Shown here piece by piece: positions 38,141 through 48,085 of a DNA stretch of 64,000 nucleotides. Source of the DNA: Paramecium tetraurelia (Eukaryota > Ciliophora > Oligohymenophorea > Peniculida > Parameciidae); contig NW_001798973.1 of the NCBI RefSeq assembly GCF_000165425.1, positions 64,555-128,554 on the forward strand, in the 5' to 3' direction. The position numbers were made by a program, and so were the translations under genes. Below the pieces are notes generated by a model. That model was not told the origin of the DNA and made no database searches. It saw nothing but the letters and a program-made list of their open reading frames with translations. Numbering within the stretch: the stretch's first letter is position 1; each line of letters begins with the position of its first letter.

Positions 38141-39007
38141 TCAACTTTATTTTTCAACAATTAAGCTCTAGTTGCAGTAATTTTTAAGATTAATCTTTTA
38201 TAATCCTTTTAACGAAAGGTTCGAAGGATTAGTTGTTAAATAAGAGCCTCTTTGAGCACTTTTGCAATTCTTACTCCTTTCCAAGTCTTTAGCTATTTTA
38301 TCATAGTTATTTTTTAGTTTGATATAAGCTTCATCCTTTTGAATTATTGATATTTTAAGCCTTTCTTAGTCTATTTTACCTTGCTATATGATCTTTAATT
38401 AATCTTATATTTATAATCTTAGTTATAATATATCATCTTAATATTTTTAATTTTCATGCTCAATAGATTTGACATTCTATAAGAGATCATAAATGTGTCT
38501 CTACATTTTCTTATTATTGTCTTAAAAGAATGAGAGCTATACTATTGAATAGAAATGAGTTTCTTACATTTTTATTGATTTGGTTAAATGACGATGGATT
38601 TGTTAGTTTTGAATTCTTTATTTTGTTTAATCAAAGATTAATAACAAAGAGCATCTCTTTTCAAATTCTCATATTCTAACTTTGATACTGGACTAAATAA
38701 TCATTTCGATATACTTCTAACAGTGTCATCCTTGATTTCGAAGATTGAATCCTAACTTGGATGTCTATTAGTATTATTCGTAGGGTTGGTAGTGTAATTA
38801 TCTTCTTTCTTGGAATCTGAGGAGAAATGACATGCCTAAAAAATAATGCAATATTTATACTTCCTACTGGAATTCAGGTAAATTTGCACTTTATTCAACC
38901 TCACCAAAAGAGGGGATTTCTAGTTTTTTAACCTCAGCTGTTTTAAGTTCACAAATCTTAAATAACTCATGAATTTGAGTCTATGTCAAATAGATGTTAG
39001 AAGACAT
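38141..39007 (-). CDS. Coiled-coil protein, about 262 aa
   Basis: Three introns (38836-38860, 27 bp near 38685-38711, and 26 bp near 38564-38589) give 263 codons in one frame; unspliced, in-frame TGAs interrupt it. The N-terminus (IYLTQTQIHELFKICELKTA) is followed by an acidic Ser/Asn-rich linker (SDSKKEDNYTTNPTNNTN), then a long helical region with heptads (QRHIYDLLQNVKSIEHENQK, then DEAYIKLKNNYDKIAKDLER). Likely a cytoskeletal or basal-body-type structural protein; the family was not identified. Confidence 0.6.
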
Positions 39008-39369
39008 TTCAGTTTTAACAAAAATAATATTTTATATTAATTGATAAACTACATAAAATCATAATTTTTATTTAAGAAAAACAAAAGGATTTTGTTGAGA
39101 TTCGACATTAATCCACTTATTAGAGAATAATTTGATAAGATTGTACAAATAAACAAATGACTAGGACACAAGAGATATTTAAAAATATAATGCCATAATT
39201 GAACTTATCCTAGAAAGGTTTCTGTAACACAATATTAATTATGATATAAATATATATATATTGATACTCTAAGTGGATTGGGAATGAAAAATAGGAAGGA
39301 AGATTGGTTCAAATGAATTATTTTTAAACGAATACTTAATAAAATGAACATGATAATTGCATCATTTAA
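39008..39369. other. Intergenic, no gene seen
   Basis: About 360 bp, AT-rich, between the start of the coiled-coil gene and the stop of the cathepsin B gene. It includes a short TA run near 39245. No features. Confidence 0.5.
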
Positions 39370-40393
39370 TCAAATAATAGATGCATAAACCTCTCCTTCA
39401 ATATCTAGATGGTTGAACCCTCTTAAAATTTTGAACTTTCCATTGATACCCCAGCCATCGTTCCATGAGTTTATAGCTTCCCAATAAGGTACTCCATTTT
39501 CAGTTCCCCACCCAATAATCTTGACTGCGTGTTTACCTCTTCTTTATCCGGTTGTCTATTGATAGACACCTGATTTATAATTTAAGAAATCATCAAAGAC
39601 TGTGAACACTGCTTAAACAGGTCCATTCAAATAGATCTCATTTTTTATTTGCTCTTAATCTTTAATAAGTTTATAAGGGTTTTCTCTTGATCTGATCTTA
39701 TCAACATCATAGGTTCTAGAGAATTAAGGATGACATTTCTTGGTGCATGAGGGAGTGACTTCGGTCAACATGAAAAAATCATTTTCACATTTTGAATACT
39801 TTCCAGAATCATTCCCATGACTACAAGGAGGAAAAGAGTAAGGTTTACATAAACTAAAGTCATTGTATGTTCCTCCTGTAACTATTCCATCAACCCTTAA
39901 ATATTTCCAAGCCCCATAAGGATAGCCACCATCACAACCACCATTACCATCTAGTTCACAATTAATTCCACAACAACTTAAAAGATCTTCAGCAGAAATC
40001 TGTCTCTTATCAGTTTGACCAGAGGCAATACAAAGACGATCGCTCATTGTAGAGGCAGCTGATACTGCCCAACAAGAACCACAGTTCCCTTGGTCTGGAA
40101 TCAACTCAATAGATGGGCAACCAGGCCATTTTTCTTAAGCTGAAAAACTTGGTGGCAAATTTTCTAATTTCTCATGATATTTGTATTCGACTGGCTCACT
40201 GTGATCGACGATTACATTGAAGTACTTGGAGTAAAATCCATCCGACTTTTCGTTCCATCTTTCGTAATTGGTAGCCTAAATAAATATAAAATGAAAGTAC
40301 TGTCCAAGTTGTTTTGATAGAGTTTACAAATGCCGTAATAAATGGGTTTCTTGCAGATACCAAAGATATTATTAAGCATATAAATTATAACAT
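39370..40393 (-). CDS. Cathepsin B-like papain-family cysteine protease, 332 aa
   Basis: Lysosomal or secreted endopeptidase. Signal peptide [14 protein letters not shown], a short propeptide, then the mature enzyme: catalytic Cys in [31 protein letters not shown], the cathepsin B cysteine-rich region ([10 protein letters not shown]), catalytic His in [12 protein letters not shown] and Asn in [10 protein letters not shown]. All three catalytic residues are present. One 25-bp intron (40276-40300) lies in the propeptide. An occluding-loop-like segment (CSHGND..) supports cathepsin B over L. The ATG lies 8 bp after the stop of the upstream CK1-like gene on the same strand. Confidence 0.93.
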
Positions 40394-40401
40394 TTTATAA
40401 A

Positions 40402-41664
40402 TCAATTATCCAATTCCGAAAGTAGTTTTTTAGTTTTAGTAATTTATTTCAAATTCTCAATAACACTCAGAATTGACTATTCTTCTATCAGTGAATCATC
40501 AGATTCGTTTTCATCATCCTCAACAACAGAAGATAAACTACTGATAGAACTCTATTTTTGAGGGTCGATCAATTCTTGATTCTTCATATTGATAATAACA
40601 TTACCCAAGGATAAGACTTCAAAATTGTTGTATTATTGTTTTTCTGCATCATTTTATAAAAGTAGGACTTCAATTCATCATAGTTGATTACTTTGTACTG
40701 ATCAAGATTAGACAATTTAACATTGTAATAAAATTAAATTATTTCTTTTGGCAGTGACGGAAAAGCCTTCTCAATTATCAGATTCATCTTTTGTAACTCC
40801 ACCTCCTTTATTTTATCGCTTTTCGTTTTCTTCTGCTTTGTCTTAAATAGTCGACCTCCGATATAAAAGTTTATCAGAATATAAGCCAAAGATTCTAGAT
40901 CGTCTCTAGGACACGGTTCTTAATTTAACTTATAGGATTACTTATCCCTAAATGCAGATTTAGACTTGAATATTTATTTAGTGCTAAAGCGTATTGAAAT
41001 TTGTTTTTCGTATTCTAGTTTAGGATCTACCTTAATTTGTATTTCTGGGCAAATTTTAGGTCAGTTAAAAGCAATTGAACTCCTCTATAAAGCGTCACAA
41101 ATTTCTTAGGCTTCAAGTAGCAATGAACTATTGATGCCTAATGCATTTTCTCCAACGCAGATATCTAGATTTACATTCTCAGTATTACCGCTTCGATTGC
41201 CAAAGTAGCAAACACTTAATCCGAAAACTTCCGATTTTGATGTTGAAAACACAGTTTAAGAGATGGCCCACATCTCTCCTTAATATTATATCGATATTCC
41301 ATATTCTTATACTTATAAACTCCCTATTGTATGGTCTTTGGAATGAGCTGCACTAAAACCAATGTATTTATAATTAGTACAATCATGCATTTTCTTTACA
41401 ATCCTTTCATCACACACAAAGGAATTGTACTACTCTTAACTATAGTTTATTTAATTCTCCATACCTTTTCATTTCCACTAAATAGTAGGTATTCGGATCA
41501 TCCTTATTTAAAGCTACACTTCCTATTAGATTTACCTAATTACCTAAATACAAGTTATGACTCCTCCCCTTGTAAATCAAACGAACCAGAAAATATTTAT
41601 GGTCCAATATAACTGCATTAGCATTTCTTTCGAAGGAATTTGACTCAGTTATTGAATCACTCAT
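40402..41664 (-). CDS. CK1-family pseudokinase, about 387 aa
   Basis: Introns 41440-41464, 41353-41380, 40919-40941 and 40582-40604 give 388 codons and a complete casein-kinase-1 fold: ERCGPSLKLCFQHQNRKFSD matches the CK1 block LLGPSLEDLF...NRKFS, KYSSLNLHLGI matches the CK1 GT.RYASINAHLGI, and PRDDLESLAYILINF matches SRRDDLESLGYVL. The catalytic loop reads HCYLKPKK instead of HRDIKPEN and the DFG site reads TDLK, so the proton-acceptor Asp and the magnesium Asp context are lost; the glycine loop is also degenerate. It probably acts as a scaffold. The C-terminus is acidic and Ser-rich. The frame stays open upstream to an ATG at 41782-41784 that would add one transmembrane helix. Confidence 0.75.
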
Positions 41665-42224
41665 ATTAATTAAAAATCTTAATAAAATAAGGACATATAA
41701 ATAAGTAATTAAAATCAAGAGTACAAACGAATAACCAAATACTTTTAGAGCTGTATTACTGTAATCAAATTTTAAGGCTTCCATTATGAAAACTAAAATA
41801 TAATAAAAATAATCAATACTTCAATTACAAGTTTCTAATTGTTAATTTTCGATTGACTAATTATTTTTCTAAAATAATGCAATTTTCAACTCCTTTGTAA
41901 GTATCTTCTCATTTTATTGCTTATAAGTTAAGTAATTCTATTGAATTTACAAAACCTATTAGTATGTTTTTTGAATAATTAACTTACACAATAAGATGAA
42001 AATTCTATATATTATTTAATATTTGATGTCCAATTACTGCATCTTCATTTTTCAATCTTTTGCATTAATATTTTGATGAAATTATGCTCCTACTTTTCTA
42101 AAATTATTTTGAGAAGACTATTTCTCAAAACTACAATTTATTTTGTTTTTTTTGTTGTTGTAAATCTTGAATCTTGAAACCAAATAATGTAAATAATTAT
42201 TGTAAAATATAGTAGTGGAAAGCT
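41665..42224. other. Intergenic upstream of the CK1-like gene
   Basis: AT-rich. The first 120 bp could encode an N-terminal membrane anchor for the CK1-like protein (open frame, KVFGYSFVLLILITYLYVLI); otherwise no coding character. Confidence 0.4.
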
Positions 42225-42656
42225 ATGGAAATCAATTATTTTAAGTATTTGTTTTGGGTTGCAAAAATCATTTGTGATAACAAGGAGTATCTAAAATTAG
42301 TGGTACATAAAGATTTAAAAGATGATATCAGCAGGTTTAAAGCTTAGAACAATATACAAAATATTCTGAATGAAAGTCTATTTCTAGTAATGAAGAAATT
42401 ATAAATTGAAAGGATGCTAACTAATTTACTATTTAGAAAGTGTTAAGAAATGGATCTACAAATTGCAAAGAACTATGAAATTTCAATGAATTGTTTAAGA
42501 TTAATGAATTTAAGGAGTCATAAATAAATAGACAATATATGTTGTTTTCATCATAATTTGGTATTTAAATTTCGAATGGAATCAAAGAGGGACTATTCAG
42601 TCATGCTAATCATAATATTTTAATTGACTAATACTGTTTTAGATTCTCCCTCATGA
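42225..42656 (+). CDS. Candidate ORF, 143 aa, unknown
   Basis: Single open frame from ATG 42225 to TGA 42654-42656. Peptides are helical and fairly coding-like (KYLFWVAKIICDNKEYLKLV, then NILNESLFLVMKKLQIERML). With one stop codon and this AT content, a chance frame of this length is not rare, so composition is the main support. No family. Confidence 0.38.
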
Positions 42657-43073
42657 TTATATAATATTTTAATTAGGTCCAAATAATTTCATGTTTTATT
42701 AAACATTCTAAACTTATATTATCTTCTTACTAACCATTTAAGAATAAGTTGGTTCATCAATTTTTTTTGTTGATTTCATTTCAGATAATTTAGATGATAA
42801 TATTGCCTATTATAATCGCTTTCTTTTTAGAAAGATTATAATATTGGCTATCATCAAAATGTCATCCAACTAAGGATAAGTTATTAGTATTCTGTGTAAT
42901 TTTGATTACTATTTTAGGATGATCATTAGATTATGGTATAAATTTATAAAAATAATAAAATAAAACTTTATAATTATACTATCTTTAGATAATCGCATCT
43001 TGTTTTAATATATATTCTTATAATAATTGTCAAATAATTATCAATTTTGATTTAATCATAATTATAATAAATA
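42657..43073. other. Intergenic, no gene seen
   Basis: AT-rich spacer before the histidine-kinase-like gene. A short inverted repeat around 42802-42851 (taatattgcc / ggctatcatc region) is weak. Nothing else was seen. Confidence 0.4.
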
Positions 43074-45333
43074 ATGTGCAGAAACAAACTATTGAAGGAG
43101 GAAGCGAAATATTCCTTGAACTATTTTATCTGTCTCTTTTTTTTGGGATTGGAAATTGAACTTCAGAATGATCTAAGTGTTATTCAAATTCTTTCCATAA
43201 TCATAATTGTTATTTCAATTACCTTTAGAGTGCTCTATTCATTTTAGAGAATCTCATGGAAAATAGGTACACAACACCATAATATTAAGATATCTCGCCC
43301 ATCTTCTTTTGGTTACTAACTCTTGCAAGAATTAATAGTGCAAACAATTTAAAATAAGAATCCAATTCCTTCCTATTTTATACTCTGGGCTTTATGAATG
43401 GACAATATAATAACACTTTTAGTATATAGAATGAAAACCCCATAATATATAAAGGCAAAATTTGTGTTCAAATTATAATATTTATAACTTGTTTATCTCT
43501 TACGAATTAAATTAAGCTTGGAATTATATTTGTACTAATCATGCTATGTATCATGGTTGGATTGAACGAAATATTTTATAGATAAGCGTTGAGTGAGTTT
43601 GACATTTAAGCCAAAGAAAATAAAAATAATAGACTCTTTAATGAACTATCATTTCAATAAATTTTAAAAAATTAAACCAAACCTTCAAATGAAGAATAAA
43701 TTTTTATCAAACATTCAAGAGGTTGTCCTCTAGAATCCATTGCTGAAGATGATGAATTACCTGAATCGAAATAAAAATAACAAAATGCTTCAAACTCTAC
43801 TAAGTCATCCCTTTGGGGCAATTTTGTATTCTAATGCGATGATTACATAATTAAATTTTCATTTAACGCTTATTAAAATAATTCTCTCTTATAAAACTCT
43901 GTTAGCAATTATTCATTCAGTAAATTCCTTTAGGATAATAACATCACATTTGTAGATTTTCTATCAGAAATGAAAGTTTTCAATGACATTCATTGGACCT
44001 AATTTGATATTCAAAGTCCAGAGTTTAAAAAATAATAAAGTCTTTATGATTGGCTATAATTTCATCTAGAGTAATATAAAATGATTGAATAACTTTAATC
44101 CAAGAAGTCCTTCAAATAACTAGAAGGTGCAGATCCTTTATAGCTTAGTAATCTATCCAATCAGAAATCCATGTTGATGGACATTATAATGGAGAAATCT
44201 ATCTTGGGATTATCATCAATCCCATATTAATAGAGCTCATCAGAGGCATTAAATCTGAGAAATAGTAAAATGAATTTGTTTGGAAGAATAAAAACTAGTA
44301 AGTCTATGTGTGACTTGCAAATCAAATTTTACATTTTTGAAGAAGTATAAAATATGTTAAATTTAGGAATCTGATGGTTTGGCCATAGTATTTTTGATGA
44401 GAGACATCGAAAAATTGGTGTAATCAATTAAGTAGAATGTTAAAAATGTTGAATTGTTGGATATTGCCACCAAATTTATATAGAATCAAGCATGTAAAAT
44501 GACAGAGATCCATAAATGGATTCGTGAAATAAAGAGTCCATCTTGTTTAATTGAGACTGATTAATTGACTCGTTTGGGTACTTCAGTTCGCAAGAGAACT
44601 TATTCATTGACTTCTAATAAAAATAGTGTAGAAGAAGGATAGTCTGATATATCTGAAAAGGTTTAGATACGAAAGTCAAATCATTTATAGTAGTTCCTAT
44701 CAAAATTGCAATTCGATTTCTTTTAAGTTGAATAAGATAATTTCAACTTTTTTGAAGTGTTTTAACAAACAGAAAAAATTTGGTTTGATAGGAAGAAGAT
44801 TGATATATCATAAACTATCCATTTACTATTTGAGTAATTTTAGTACAATCAAATTCTCATGAAATATGGAGTTAAGTTGATGTTGATTGACCATAACCTT
44901 TATGATAAAAATATAGTCACAGATGCAAGGTTAAGATATAATTTATTTTTTTAGAAGATTCAAATAATTATTGATTAATTTAATTAACAATTCTATTGAA
45001 GCATATCAATATGAAGAGTATTTGTAATAGCCGAATGAAGTTGAAATTACAGTATGGAATTATTATGAGGAAATCCACTTTACTATTACAGACTATGGTT
45101 GTGGACTTACTCAAAATAATCTTAATTAATCAAGGTTGTAAGAATGTAAATTAGGATTGGCAGCATCACAACGATTGTTGTATCAATTAACTGATGGAAA
45201 AAAGTAGTTAACTATATAATGTCTGAATTAAAGGACGAGTTTATCTTTCTAATTGCCAAGGATTATGCTGGAAGATAAGATAATATAAAATAATGAATTT
45301 GATTATGAATATATTAAATTTATCAATTCTTGA
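43074..45333 (+). CDS. Membrane histidine-kinase-like protein, 729 aa
   Basis: Introns 43267-43289, 44345-44366 and 44930-44954 give 730 codons. The N-terminal 200 residues carry several transmembrane helices (LNYFICLFFLGLEIEL, LSIIIIVISITFRVLYSF, ICVQIIIFITCLSL, IIFVLIMLCIMVGLNEIF). A long soluble middle follows with a PAS-like piece (SDGLAIVFLMRDIEKLV). The C-terminal ATPase domain shows the N box FKQLLINLINNSIEAY and the G1 box ITDYGCGLT, then ECKLGLAASQRLLYQL, as in sensor histidine kinases. A canonical phospho-acceptor block (SHELRTPL type) was not seen in the expected helix (ATKFIQNQACKMTEIHKWI), although a His is present. It may be a degenerate or unusual sensor. Confidence 0.72.
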
Positions 45334-45387
45334 GTATTTTATTAATTAAAACAAAAAAATAACTCATTCATGTTTATCTACGAATAA

Positions 45388-45998
45388 ATGCAAAACTTAG
45401 AGGTTTAATTATAATTGTCTCAGACAGGAACCCAATTCTCTCCCTAGTCGTTTGAAGATGAGATGTTACAAGAATACTTAGAGATTGAAGTGTAAAAGTA
45501 GGGCTTTTCTATGTTATTCGAAGAGTTGCTTGTCTGCTCCAATATTCCTTAGGAAGAACCATAACGTCATAAGAAGTAATTTAGTAATCTAATTTAAGTT
45601 TAAGTAGGAATACCAAAATCAACTAATTCAGAAGAAGATCCCACAAAGTTGTGAAGAAGTAACAAGAAAGGAAAAGAAATTAAAAATCAACATAGACTTT
45701 TCTTTAGGAAAAGAAGCAAAGAGTCTTTAATGAATTTAAATTAAAGGAATTTTAAGCTTAGGGTAATACATAAGAGACTCAAGGGGAATAAGGGGAATGG
45801 CAAGGAGATCATTAGAGTCATGTTTAGGAGCATCATGCTATTCCCCTTAGTTTACTCAGAGAAGATTAGAGTAATTTGTTTGAATATCTTATATTTTAGA
45901 TTTAGTGCTCCTAAACTTGTGTAATGATAATTTTAATATCAATGACAATTGTATTGAATAGAATAATTACGAAATCAACAGCAATAAATTTGAGATGA
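45388..45998 (+). CDS. Gln/Glu-rich protein of uncertain exon structure, about 195 aa
   Basis: ATG 45388 opens a convincing frame (FEDEMLQEYLEIEVQKQGFS, MLFEELLVCSNIPQEEP). A 23-bp intron (45576-45598) leads to a long Gln/Lys-rich frame (KKQQERKRNQKSTQTFLQ, then QETQGEQGEWQGDHQSHVQE) ending at TGA 45996-45998. A competing 28-bp intron (45604-45631) gives a shorter protein of about 115 aa. The exon choice is therefore open. Lies 54 bp after the histidine-kinase-like gene; no family recognised. Confidence 0.42.
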
Positions 45999-46013
45999 AT
46001 GCATATTTGATAC

Positions 46014-46110
46014 CAAAAGCACTTGCACCAAAAATACCAAAACTTTGAGTTGACCCCTTGTTTCTGAGATGCTCAGAAAAAGGGGTTGAAATAAAGTGCG
46101 ATCGCTTTTG
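46014..46110 (+). ncRNA. Possible structured RNA or hairpin element
   Basis: A strong hairpin: 46054-46068 pairs with 46072-46085 over 14 base pairs, four of them consecutive C-G pairs at the base, with one bulged G and a three-base loop; weaker pairs extend it to about 18. An outer 7-base helix pairs CAAAAGC (46014-46020) with GCTTTTG (46104-46110). The GC content is high for this genome, and the palindrome GCGATCGC (46098-46105) is included. It lies between two plus-strand genes. The strand is unknown, and it could instead be a DNA cruciform or 3'-UTR element. No known snRNA, snoRNA or tRNA signature was found. Confidence 0.35.
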
Positions 46111-46180
46111 AAGTGACAATGCTTTCATCAACACCTATAAATAATATCATTTTCCAAATATTCTTTCATTAATATTATAA

Positions 46181-46812
46181 ATGAAATTGTATATACATTC
46201 TGGAAACGTCGTGGAAATTTATGATTCCATCCAAGGAGAAACCATAGACTAATTATAAAAGGCATTGGGAAGCGAAGTGCTTCTCAATAACAGGTAATGC
46301 ATTAGAATTTATATGCAAGGACAATTTTAAACACTTCAATGTTGGTCAATAGTTTTTTCAATGACAATGATGATGTGATTGTATAAAAAGTGAAACCCAT
46401 ACCAGTTTAATAGAATGCTTAAGTGCCTGCTTAGGTACCTGCGTAAAAACCTATCCATTATAACAATATTACAAAATTCGCATTTTATGATGCTGATGAA
46501 ATGAATGTTAGGTATTTGTGAATATTTATTTTACAAAGAGTTGTAGTTGAATTGAAGGATATTGCAAAGCATCCATTAGAAAAGTTCTAGGCCAGGTTTT
46601 TTGAAAAATCATTTGAAATAAAAATTCACGATTATCAAAATAAGAATTGGACTTTTGGAGTTGCCAGAACCTAATGCAAATTAGATGCTGCAAATAGTAA
46701 ATTCACTCTCAAGGGCGATAAGATATTGATCACATTAAGAAAGGTGAAGAAGGAGGATAATTGGTTTTCGATTCACAAGCAAAAAACAATAGGTGGTGAC
46801 GATTCAGATTGA
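46181..46812 (+). CDS. CacyBP/SIP-like CS-domain protein, 192 aa
   Basis: Calcyclin-binding/Siah-interacting proteins are adaptors with an N-terminal dimerising helical part, a central CS (p23-like) domain and a C-terminal tail. Introns 46294-46319 and 46512-46538 give 193 codons. The CS domain is clear: KFAFYDADEMNVRVVVELK, FEKSFEIKIHDYQNKNWTF, CKLDAANSKFTLKGDKILIT and LRKVKKEDNWFSI, the order of strands in CacyBP. The N-terminal part is shorter than in animals and includes a Val/Pro/Gln linker (VQQNAQVPAQVPAQKP). Role inferred: co-chaperone-like or ubiquitination adaptor. Confidence 0.75.
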
Positions 46813-46940
46813 ATATATAATTATAATAAAAGTGATTGAGAAATTAGCATATTGGTTGATATTCTTTGACACTCAGAGTTTTAGTTCAAACAATTAATTT
46901 AGGAATAAATTAAATAGTAATTTATTTTTATTTATTTATT

Positions 46941-47830
46941 ATGAATCAAAGTGAAGTTAATGAAGAAAACTCACCTCACAATTCTGATCATGCTTCATAG
47001 AATATTTCTCAATACTTGTAACATGACTATTATGAGAAATTCAAGCTTGGCTAGAACCTATATGAATAATCAATTACTTTATCAAGATTATCTTTGGGAG
47101 AAAAGACAACAGAGGATCATAACAATATCACATAAATAGGATTGATACAAATTTAAGAACGCCTATCTGATGAGATCTGCAAGAATCAAGTAAATTATTG
47201 ACTACAATTAGCTAGCTATTAGAGAGTAAAGTAACATAACTCAATAAGGATTTGTAAGCAGCTATGGAACATACAATGATTCTACAGAAACAAAATGAGA
47301 AGTACGTTCAGATGTTGTAATAAACCAATACACAATTACAAAATTAGATTAGGAATTACGAAATAGAAAAAAAGTTAAACTCACAATTAATGAAAAAAAA
47401 TAAAGAATTAATAGAAGTAAATAAGTATAATCTTAATCTAATTAGTAATTATTAGAAATAAGTATAAAGTTTAGAAAAGAAGAAATAAATCTAGAACTTT
47501 TCAGATTGCAAAAATATTATATTATCCAAATGTCATTAAAAGTCGAATTAATCCATCTGTTCTTCGCATAGGAATAAAAGGAATTTAAATCCAGGGAATA
47601 CAGAAGAATCAACTGTTAAGGATTCTTCCTTCAGTGAAATGAAATCTAACGATAATTACAGATATGCTGAATCTGCTCAATAATTCTACAAATCCTAAAA
47701 TTTTTGGTCTCCAGTAAAATAGTCTTCTCCTAAAGCTCCTCACAATTTAAATCTAGAAAAAAAAATTGAATCTACTTTAGCATAAATAAGAGCTATCAAA
47801 ATGCAAATTCAACAGTTAAATTAAAAATGA
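46941..47830 (+). CDS. Coiled-coil protein, 287 aa
   Basis: One 26-bp intron (47190-47215) gives 288 codons. An acidic N-terminus (NQSEVNEENSPHNSDHASQN) precedes a long coiled coil (LLESKVTQLNKDLQAAMEHT, LQKQNEKYVQMLQQTNTQLQ, KKLNSQLMKKNKELIEVNKY). A Ser/Asn-rich linker with SPVKQSSPKAP, a possible proline-directed phosphorylation site, follows, then a final helix (KIESTLAQIRAIKMQIQQL). Probably cytoskeletal; no family named. It converges on the first TmcB-like gene with a 255-bp gap. Confidence 0.65.
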
Positions 47831-48085
47831 TATATTTACATTTTTTTTTCATTATATAAATTAGAACATTAAAAAATAATTAAATGCTTTAATTCTAACA
47901 TATAAATCTTAATAATTTATTTGATGGTGTCATTAGCTGTTTGATGAGGATCTGATATTTAAATTCTAAAATTATGATATTTATAATCAATCCCTAATAA
48001 CGTGTAGGGATATAGATTGGAAATAAAAAAAGTATTTTTTTTTTTGGATCAAAACTAATAAACAAATTAATTTATGTATGATTAA

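Noticed and set aside
38221-38250. GGTTCGAA-like T-loop resembling a tRNA
   Set aside because: It lies inside a coding exon on the minus strand and no cloverleaf partner arms were found.
41141-41612. Two plus-strand ORFs
   Set aside because: Antisense of the CK1-like gene, which has family blocks on the minus strand.
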